Assembly: GCA_003158505.1 (NCBI GenBank)
Contig: PMJK01000035.1
Location: 132-19,776 of the forward strand
Length of the DNA stretch: 19,645 nucleotides
Direction: 5' to 3'
Origin: Holophagaceae bacterium
GTDB taxonomy: Bacteria; Acidobacteriota; Holophagae; Holophagales; Holophagaceae
Made by a program: the position numbers and the translations under genes. The notes below the pieces were generated by a model. It saw only the letters and a list, made by a program, of their open reading frames with translations. It had not been told where the DNA came from and searched no databases. How positions within the stretch are numbered: the first letter of the stretch is position 1; every line of letters begins with the position of its first letter. Shown in pieces: positions 15,208-19,645 of the stretch.

Positions 15208-16689
15208 TCAAAGTTCTGCGGTCTTAGTTCCAGTAATTCCTTCACCGGATACAACCAACTCCACCCGCCGGTTTTCCTGTCGCCCAGCGGCTGTCTCATT
15301 GGTGGCGATGGGGTTCCCCTCGCCAAATCCCTTGAATGTGACGGAAGCGGGTGCGACACCCTGGCTCACGAGGTAGTCCATGGTGTTCTTGGCGCGTTGC
15401 TCAGACAAGTGCTGGTTGAAAGCCTCGCCACCATTGCTGTCCGTGAATCCATCTGCCTCGATCTTCAAGCCCTTGTGGGTCGACAGGATCCCCGCGATCT
15501 TGGAGAGTTTCTCCCTGGCCGCAGGCAGCAGAGTTGCCTTCCCATTCTGGAAAAGCACGCCGGACATGTTCACGATCAGTCCCCGGGCAGTGGCGCGGGT
15601 CTGCAGGACGGCGTTGAGCTGCTCCATCAGCCTGGTTCGCAGGCCTTCGTTGTTGGTCTTGAGATCCTCATTCCTGGATTGGAGTCCTTCATTCTTGGCC
15701 CTGAGCCCGGCATTCTCGTTCTCAGTCTGGCGAGCCTTCAAGAGGGCGGCATCTTCGGCAGCGGCGGCCATGGCGGTCTGCCGCTTCGATTCATCCAATT
15801 TCTCTTGAGCAGCCTTCCGCTCCATGGCGAGCCGTTCCACGCCCTGCTTCTGAACCGAGATCAATCGGGCATCTTCGGCTCGCTGGATGGCTTCCCGGGC
15901 AGACATGATCCGGGCTTTGTCGCCACCTTCTTTGGTCTCGGCCTGTGCAAGGTAGTTCTCAGCCTTTCCGAAGGCCTCCGGCGCATAAATAGTAGCTCCC
16001 GAGGCCCGGGCGATTCGAACCGCGTTGCGGGCCTGGTAGACGTCGAAAGGCGTCTTCTCATCCATCACCATCGGCGCCGTGGTTTCCAGGTTCAGGGTGT
16101 ACTGGCCCCGCTTCAGCAGCTCATATTTGGCGTCGATGAATTCAAACTGCTCCTTTGAGCCCTTCCGGATGGCGTTTTCCAGCACCACCACATCGCTGGG
16201 CTGGGTGACGGCAAAATAGGGCTCGGCAGTCACGATAAGGCCGAAGGACTGGAGCTTTTCCATGACCTTGACCTTGCCTTTGCCATGCTTAAGGATGACT
16301 TCCCCAAGGTTGGTGGCGCTGCCTTCGGGAGAGATCCCCCACAGCACGTAGGTCAGGAACTCTCCACCAAAGGAGGAGGCGGGAGGCAGGTTCTTGACCT
16401 TGGCCTTGATCTCGATGCCACCATTCTCGCTCTCCATTTTGGCCTCCCCCGAGGCATTCGATACGAGGACTGTGCCCAAGAGGTCGATCTCGGTGGAGTG
16501 CTTCAGATTGCGGTAGTTGATGGCCTTGGCCGAACCCTGGACCACCGTCACCCGATAAAGCGGCACCGACACGGACTGGACCTGCGGCGAGGGATTGAAG
16601 TTGGGATTCAGGATGGGCGCGGCGGAGGGCGTGCCCGCTTGGGCGACCAGAAGTGCGGTGGTGAAGGGAAGCATTTTCAAGAGATTCAT
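15208..16689 (-). CDS. Coiled-coil OmpA-family peptidoglycan-binding protein
   Basis: Exported protein of 493 residues. The signal peptide is about 1-23 (MNLLKMLPFTTALLVAQAG, Ala-x-Ala region at PSAAP). A beta-rich domain of unknown type (about 40-235) precedes a long alpha-helical, Ala/Glu/Lys-rich segment (about 240-365). Its end shows repeated E/N-x-x-L/R heptads (NAGLRAKNEGLQSRNEDLKT), a clear coiled coil. The C-terminal OmpA domain (about 375-485) has the peptidoglycan-binding pattern ADGFTDSNGG...NQHLSEQRAKN...GFGEGNPIATN...GRQENRRVELVV. The protein probably tethers the envelope to peptidoglycan. I chose the ATG at 16689 because it directly begins the signal peptide; the ATG at 16713 adds eight residues without a ribosome site. 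It sits between the two YtxH paralogs. Confidence 0.9.
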   Translation of the reverse strand: MNLLKMLPFTTALLVAQAGTPSAAPILNPNFNPSPQVQSVSVPLYRVTVVQGSAKAINYRNLKHSTEIDLLGTVLVSNASGEAKMESENGGIEIKAKVKNLPPASSFGGEFLTYVLWGISPEGSATNLGEVILKHGKGKVKVMEKLQSFGLIVTAEPYFAVTQPSDVVVLENAIRKGSKEQFEFIDAKYELLKRGQYTLNLETTAPMVMDEKTPFDVYQARNAVRIARASGATIYAPEAFGKAENYLAQAETKEGGDKARIMSAREAIQRAEDARLISVQKQGVERLAMERKAAQEKLDESKRQTAMAAAAEDAALLKARQTENENAGLRAKNEGLQSRNEDLKTNNEGLRTRLMEQLNAVLQTRATARGLIVNMSGVLFQNGKATLLPAAREKLSKIAGILSTHKGLKIEADGFTDSNGGEAFNQHLSEQRAKNTMDYLVSQGVAPASVTFKGFGEGNPIATNETAAGRQENRRVELVVSGEGITGTKTAEL

Positions 16690-16777
16690 ACGCAGGCCTT
16701 TAAAAAGGTCCATGGATGGGTCAGTCAGCGCGTCCGGACCGGGATGGCGAAAACCTAGTGGAAAGAAGTTCGGGCGC

Positions 16778-17053
16778 TCACCCTCTCAGGTCGTTGGCAG
16801 CATCGGTCATGCCGCGCTTCAAATCGCTGGCGGCAAGGGCTGTTCGGCTCTTCAGGTCGTCCCAGGTATCGCTGGCGTCCTCGGCCAGATCCTCTGCCCT
16901 GCGCTTCGCGCGGAGGGTGAGATCCTTCAGGTCGCCACGGAGTTCAGGACCAGTCTTGGGTGTGGTGAGGGCCACCACCACAGCGCCAATGGCGGCGCCA
17001 GCAAGGAATGCTAAAAGGGTGGGGCCATAGGAAGAAGTCTTTGGTTCGCTCAT
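16778..17053 (-). CDS. YtxH-like small membrane protein, copy 2
   Basis: Protein of 91 residues, the same length as the copy at 14712. The N-terminal helix LAFLAGAAIGAVVVALTTPK (14-33) is nearly identical to copy 1 and is followed by TGPELRGDLKDL. The remainder is different: a continuous amphipathic, charged helix with many Asp, Lys and Arg residues (to about 85), without Cys or the Pro-rich tail. It should sit in the inner membrane with the tail in the cytoplasm. It follows the DUF948 gene by 10 bp, an arrangement that resembles the ytxG-ytxH stress operon of Bacillus. The OmpA gene follows after 88 bp. Confidence 0.88.
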   Translation of the reverse strand: MSEPKTSSYGPTLLAFLAGAAIGAVVVALTTPKTGPELRGDLKDLTLRAKRRAEDLAEDASDTWDDLKSRTALAASDLKRGMTDAANDLRG

Positions 17054-17063
17054 GTTCGTTGTC

Positions 17064-17453
17064 CTATTCAGGTTCGTGCGGGGTTTGCCTGGTTTTAAGA
17101 AAGGCCAGCACGGCGCTGATCCCTCCGATGATGCCTCCGAAATTTCGGGAGGCTGATTCGAGGCTGGTGCGAAAGTTGGTTTGCAGTTCCTTCAGCCAGC
17201 CTCCCAACTCTCCGACCGATTTCGCGAAAACTGAGAACTCGTACAAGGTCGACTGCAGGGTGCTGGCGAGGTGGTCCATCCGAAGCCTGGAGGCGTGCAC
17301 ATCCTCGGCGATCTGGGCCAAATCCAGTTTTGTGGAAAGCAGAAAAAGATCCATGGCCTGGGCCGACTTCCGCAACTGATAAAGCAGAGGCACCAAGGCA
17401 ACAGCCACGGCCACCAGAACCAGGATGAGTGTGATCTCGAGGGCGATGGGCAC
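17064..17453 (-). CDS. DUF948 family (YtxG-like) membrane protein
   Basis: Protein of 129 residues. One N-terminal membrane helix (about 5-26, ALEITLILVLVAVAVALVPLL) is followed by a long helical region with periodic Leu, Met and Ser positions (30-105), and a Gly-rich hydrophobic patch FGGIIGGISAVLAFL near the C-terminus. This matches the DUF948 layout (YtxG in Bacillus). The start is GTG at 17453 with GGAG six bases upstream. It begins 12 bp after the stop of the sll1863-like copy and ends 10 bp before YtxH-2, so these genes form one transcript. No enzymatic function is evident. Confidence 0.82.
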   Translation of the reverse strand: MPIALEITLILVLVAVAVALVPLLYQLRKSAQAMDLFLLSTKLDLAQIAEDVHASRLRMDHLASTLQSTLYEFSVFAKSVGELGGWLKELQTNFRTSLESASRNFGGIIGGISAVLAFLKTRQTPHEPE

Positions 17454-17465
17454 GACGGGCTCCGA

Positions 17466-17756
17466 TCAGTGTTTTCGGGCAGGAACCATGGAGAGGGCAG
17501 TGAACGCCATGAAACCTTCTTCAGTGCTGTCCCTCAGGCTTTCCCAAGCCGCATCATTGGCGCCTCTGAGGCTGCTCAGGTGATGGCTGACCTTGTCGTA
17601 CTTGCCTTGCAGTTCGTCGATGGATTGGGAGTAATAAACCACCGCGTCAAATTCGGCGTGCTTCGACTTGGCCTTGAGAACATCGATATCAGCCTTCCAT
17701 AGCGCCAACTGGGCCTCAAGGTTGCGTTCGAAGATGCGACGATGCGCAAGCATCAT
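17466..17756 (-). CDS. sll1863-like coiled-coil stress protein, copy A
   Basis: Small soluble protein of 96 residues, almost entirely helical. The core (RNLEAQLALWKADIDVLKAK then AEFDAVVYYSQ) has the pattern of the sll1863 stress-response family: repeated Leu/Ala at heptad positions, no Cys, and a conserved AAWE near the C-terminus. It is the second gene of a duplicated two-gene cassette; an ungapped hand alignment gives 46 of 84 identical residues with copy B. An in-frame double ATG occurs at the start (17756 and 17753) behind GGGAG, so either Met could be used. The C-terminus (ALSMVPARKH) diverges from copy B. The role is inferred from family membership only. Confidence 0.8.
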   Translation of the reverse strand: MMLAHRRIFERNLEAQLALWKADIDVLKAKSKHAEFDAVVYYSQSIDELQGKYDKVSHHLSSLRGANDAAWESLRDSTEEGFMAFTALSMVPARKH

Positions 17757-17764
17757 GGCTCCCA

Positions 17765-17914
17765 CTAAACGACCCTCCTGCCCTGTATGAGCCGGATGAG
17801 GACGACAATGATCGCCAGCACCAGCAACAGATGAATGAAACCGCCCATGGTGTACGAGCTGACTAGGCCCAGGCCCCAAAGAACGATCAAGATCACTGCG
17901 ATGGTCCACAACAT
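17765..17914 (-). CDS. Lmo0937-type 49-aa membrane protein, copy A
   Basis: A 49-residue protein, too short for most ORF listings. It starts MLWTIAVILIVLWGLGLVSS and ends with the basic IQGRRVV. Two hydrophobic helices (about 3-19 and 26-41) flank the conserved YTMGGFIH turn, the signature of the Lmo0937 family. The ATG at 17914 has AAGGAAG upstream, and the TAG is 8 bp before the sll1863-like gene. 33 of 49 residues match copy B at 18258-18407, with the first ten identical. Function is unknown; it is expected in the inner membrane. Confidence 0.88.
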   Translation of the reverse strand: MLWTIAVILIVLWGLGLVSSYTMGGFIHLLLVLAIIVVLIRLIQGRRVV

Positions 17915-17958
17915 GGTTCTTCCTTTGCAAAGAGTTCGGTTTCTGGACCCGGAGCGGA

Positions 17959-18246
17959 TCAGGATTTTTTGTTGGAGTCCTGGAAGAGGGCCTTGAACTC
18001 CGTCCAGACCTTCTCCGTGCTGGCCTTCATTCCTTCCCAGGCGTCGTCGCTGGCTGCTTTCAGGCTGCGAAGACGTTTGGCAGCCTCATCGTGCTTGCGC
18101 TGCATGGCGTCGATGGTCTGGTCATAGTTGACTTTCGCGTCGACCTCTGCGCGCCGGACTTTGGCCTTCAATACATCAATCTCAGCCTTCCATTGAGCCA
18201 ACTGCGCTTCAAGATTGCTTTCGTAGATTTTCCGATTTTCGTGCAT
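17959..18246 (-). CDS. sll1863-like coiled-coil stress protein, copy B
   Basis: Soluble, charged helical protein of 95 residues: YESNLEAQLAQWKAEIDVLK, then AKVRRAEVDAKVNYDQTIDA, a Lys/Arg-rich stretch, and AASDDAWEGMKASTEKVWTE. This is closer to the sll1863 family consensus than copy A, including the DDAWE element. No membrane helix or signal peptide. ATG at 18246 with AAGGGAG upstream, 11 bp after the stop of the adjacent Lmo0937-type gene. It is separated by 44 bp from cassette A downstream. The expected role is protection under stress, as in the cyanobacterial relative; the mechanism is unknown. Confidence 0.83.
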   Translation of the reverse strand: MHENRKIYESNLEAQLAQWKAEIDVLKAKVRRAEVDAKVNYDQTIDAMQRKHDEAAKRLRSLKAASDDAWEGMKASTEKVWTEFKALFQDSNKKS

Positions 18247-18257
18247 GAATGCTCCCT

Positions 18258-18407
18258 TTAACCGAGTCTGCGGCCCTGAATGACCTGGAGGATGATGACG
18301 ACCACGGCAACGACGAGCAGGACATGGATGAAGCCGCCCAGCGTGTAGGCACTGACGAGCCCGATGGCCCATAAGGCGATCAAGATGACTGCGATGGTCC
18401 ACAACAT
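18258..18407 (-). CDS. Lmo0937-type 49-aa membrane protein, copy B
   Basis: A 49-residue protein beginning MLWTIAVILIALWAIGLVSA with a YTLGGFIH turn and a final IQGRRLG. It has the same two-helix layout as copy A. Substitutions are conservative (V/I/L/A exchanges in the helices), which suggests that both copies are under selection as membrane proteins. ATG at 18407 preceded by AGGGG; the TAA is 11 bp before the sll1863-like copy B. A strong stem-loop lies in the 73-bp spacer between the BON stop and this start. Confidence 0.88.
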   Translation of the reverse strand: MLWTIAVILIALWAIGLVSAYTLGGFIHVLLVVAVVVIILQVIQGRRLG

Positions 18408-18430
18408 GGTTGTTCCCCTATTCAGACCTT

Positions 18431-18469
18431 GAAGTCCGGTCCCCGGAACGATCCGGGAACCGGATCTTC
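18431..18469 (-). other. Strong stem-loop after the secreted BON gene
   Basis: Arms 18435-18447 and 18452-18464 form a 13-bp stem with one mismatch and a 4-base loop (ACGA), extended by GAAG/CTTC beyond a single-base bulge. It starts about 12 bp downstream of the BON stop and ends 24 bp before the Lmo0937-type start. It lacks a T-tract. It may end or stabilise the BON transcript, or set the ratio between BON and the downstream cassette. Confidence 0.5.
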
Positions 18470-18480
18470 GCGTTTCATGG

Positions 18481-19236
18481 CTACTTCACAGTCATCCGGT
18501 TGTTCACGTGCTTTACGCCCTCGATGTCCTCGGAGAGCCTGGTCACGAGGTCCCGTTCCGCACCGTTCTGAGCTTCACCGTGCAGGGTCACCACACCATT
18601 CTTGGTCACCACCTTGGTGGCCAGTGTATGGGTGGACTTGTGGAACAGGAGGGCCGTCTTGATCTGGGCCGTGATGGAGGAATCATCCACCTTCCTGCCA
18701 AGGCTCTCATGGGCGTGATGGGCGACAACCAGGTTGTTTCGGACCTCCATGACGCCATCCACGTCCTTGGCATACTCAGAGGTCAGCTGCTTCTGTGCTT
18801 CGGTATCGGCTCTGCCGTTGAGAGTGACTACGCCGTTCTGGGTGCTCACCTCGGTATCCGAGGCGCTGACGTTCTTGTGGAAGGCCAGGACGCCCTTCAC
18901 TTTCGTGGTTACCCATGCGTCCGAATGCTCGGAGGGCTGATCGCCGATCACCAGGAGCTGGTTGTTGACACCCTTGACCCCAGCCAGACCCGATACGGTC
19001 TCCTGGGCCAGGAACTTGTGATACTCCTGGGACACGGTACCCGACAGCGTGACCACGCCATCAGACGACGCGACCTTGATGTTGTCGTCCTTCAGGTAGG
19101 TCATGAAGTTGTAGCTGCTCTTGGCCGAGGATTCGATGCGGTGGTCCTGGCTAGCGGCCTGCAGGGGCAGACCGACCATGACCAGCGCGACGGAAGCCAT
19201 GAGCGTGGCATGAGGATTCAGTTTGAAATGTTGCAT
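18481..19236 (-). CDS. Periplasmic triple-BON-domain protein (OsmY-like)
   Basis: Exported protein of 251 residues. The signal peptide is about 1-28 (HATLMASVALVMVGLPLQAA, Ala-x-Ala-type cleavage before SQDHR). Three BON domains follow (about 35-98, 105-172 and 184-250), each with the core strand GVVTLSGTV, GVVTLNGRA or GVVTLHGEA. Each domain closes with a Gly-VxxVxN element (GVKGVNNQL, GVMEVRNNL, GVKHVNNRM). This architecture matches OsmY-type periplasmic proteins that shield membranes or act as chaperones for outer-membrane proteins under osmotic stress. ATG at 19236; the ribosome site (GAGAATG region) is weak. It is a secreted counterpart of the cytoplasmic triple-BON protein at 7617-8294, sharing domain count but little linker sequence. 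Confidence 0.93.
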   Translation of the reverse strand: MQHFKLNPHATLMASVALVMVGLPLQAASQDHRIESSAKSSYNFMTYLKDDNIKVASSDGVVTLSGTVSQEYHKFLAQETVSGLAGVKGVNNQLLVIGDQPSEHSDAWVTTKVKGVLAFHKNVSASDTEVSTQNGVVTLNGRADTEAQKQLTSEYAKDVDGVMEVRNNLVVAHHAHESLGRKVDDSSITAQIKTALLFHKSTHTLATKVVTKNGVVTLHGEAQNGAERDLVTRLSEDIEGVKHVNNRMTVK

Positions 19237-19313
19237 GATTCATTCTCGATTCTGCCCCAGGGGGCGATTGAGTTTGGACGGCCTGAAGGAGGCAGTCTGA
19301 GAGGCTTCGGTTC

Positions 19314-19592
19314 CTACTTCTTTCCGGTTCCGGAATGGGGCTTTTCAACCTGCGGCTTCGAGCCACCCGGCGGAACCCCTTCGTGGGTTTTCTCCCGGGC
19401 GTTGAGTTTCGGATCATGCTTTGGATCCGTGTCGTGCTTGGACTCGTGCCTGGAGAGGTCATCGACCTTCTTCGAAGCCGTTGTCTCGCGGAAGTTGGGG
19501 ATGTCGCCGATTTTCCGTTCCAGACCAGGGAAGCCGGGCTGGGGGTTCGGGGTTGAGTCAGGATTGTGCAGGGGAAATTCGGTGGGGCTCAT
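19314..19592 (-). CDS. Small hydrophilic disordered protein of unknown function
   Basis: Protein of 92 residues. It has no hydrophobic helix or signal peptide. It is rich in Pro, Lys, His, Asp and Glu, with an ordered-looking patch PGLERKIGDIPNFRETTASK (20-39). The tail has DLSRHESKHDTDPKHDPKLN followed by PPGGSKPQVEKPHSGTGKK. Composition resembles hydrophilin-like, stress-protective disordered proteins, but I recognise no family. ATG at 19592 with AGGAG six bases upstream, a convincing ribosome site. The codon use looks like that of its neighbours. It lies 77 bp upstream of the secreted BON gene, so it may belong to the same stress unit. Confidence 0.65.
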   Translation of the reverse strand: MSPTEFPLHNPDSTPNPQPGFPGLERKIGDIPNFRETTASKKVDDLSRHESKHDTDPKHDPKLNAREKTHEGVPPGGSKPQVEKPHSGTGKK

Positions 19593-19645
19593 GGATTGCT
19601 CCTAGGGGTTCTTCCTTTTCGGGTAGTTGATGATGATGTTGACCC

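Larger units (their letters stand above)
17466..18407 (-). repeat. Tandem duplication of a two-gene stress cassette
   Basis: Two head-to-tail units, 18407-17959 and 17914-17466, each holding an Lmo0937-type membrane gene followed by an sll1863-like coiled-coil gene with 8-11 bp spacing. Unit lengths are 449 bp each. Protein identity is 33/49 and 46/84 by hand count, so the duplication is not recent. Confidence 0.85.

Noticed and set aside
18508..19605. Plus-strand open frame of 365 codons
   Set aside because: Antisense to the secreted BON gene and the small hydrophilic gene; repeated GHH/VLG patterns mirror the BON repeats and no ribosome site or domain is seen.
19602..19645. Possible C-terminal end of another minus-strand gene (reads VNIIINYPKRKNP then TAG)
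   Set aside because: Only 14 codons are inside the window and another minus-strand frame is also open up to a TGA overlapping the next ATG, so no gene can be supported.

Overview
The window is a dense, high-GC bacterial segment. All 24 genes I can support lie on the minus strand, so the order of transcription runs from high to low coordinates. No rRNA, tRNA, CRISPR array, insertion sequence or integrase is visible. The protein set suggests a Gram-negative soil or sediment bacterium: an OmpA-type envelope protein, a periplasmic triple-BON protein, a phospholipase-D-type lipoprotein, and sll1863, Lmo0937, YtxH and DUF1003 stress families. The overall flavour is Acidobacteriota (Holophagae/Geothrix-like) or Deltaproteobacteria. 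That assignment is an inference from protein style, not from a marker gene.

Region A (19592 to 14712) looks like an envelope and general stress block. In transcription order it holds a small disordered hydrophilic protein, a secreted triple-BON (OsmY-like) protein, and two tandem copies of a two-gene cassette (49-aa Lmo0937-type membrane protein plus ~95-aa sll1863-type coiled-coil protein). These are followed by a DUF948 (YtxG-like) protein, a YtxH-like protein, a large coiled-coil OmpA-domain protein and a second YtxH-like protein. The two 49-aa genes are easily missed by automated ORF calling.

Region B (14596 to 7617) mixes metal, lipid and metabolic functions. It holds an NRAMP-superfamily transporter with a non-canonical metal site, an alpha/beta hydrolase with a nine-C tract in its coding strand, a general-stress-17M-like glycine-zipper membrane protein, and a zinc alcohol dehydrogenase. 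A DUF1003 membrane protein is translationally coupled (ATGA overlap) to a cardiolipin-synthase/PLD lipoprotein. A cytoplasmic triple-BON protein closes the block.

Region C (7457 to 1) begins with a tightly coupled operon: NADP-dependent oxidoreductase, ABC-2 ATPase, ABC-2 permease, then an eRF1/host-attachment-like protein. It continues with a VIT1/CCC1 Fe/Mn transporter, the bifunctional NAD(P)HX-repair enzyme Nnr, a second zinc alcohol dehydrogenase, and the N-terminal 276 residues of an MgtA Mg2+ P-type ATPase that runs off the left edge.

Together the genes read as a stress-survival island: osmotic/envelope protection (BON, OmpA, YtxH, sll1863), membrane lipid remodelling (PLD), metal homeostasis (VIT, NRAMP-like, MgtA), redox and aldehyde detoxification (three MDR-superfamily enzymes), repair of damaged nicotinamide cofactors (Nnr) and drug/lipid export (ABC). 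Several intergenic spaces carry strong dyads without a T-tract, which may be shared processing or regulatory elements. No stretch above about 220 bases lacks a gene.
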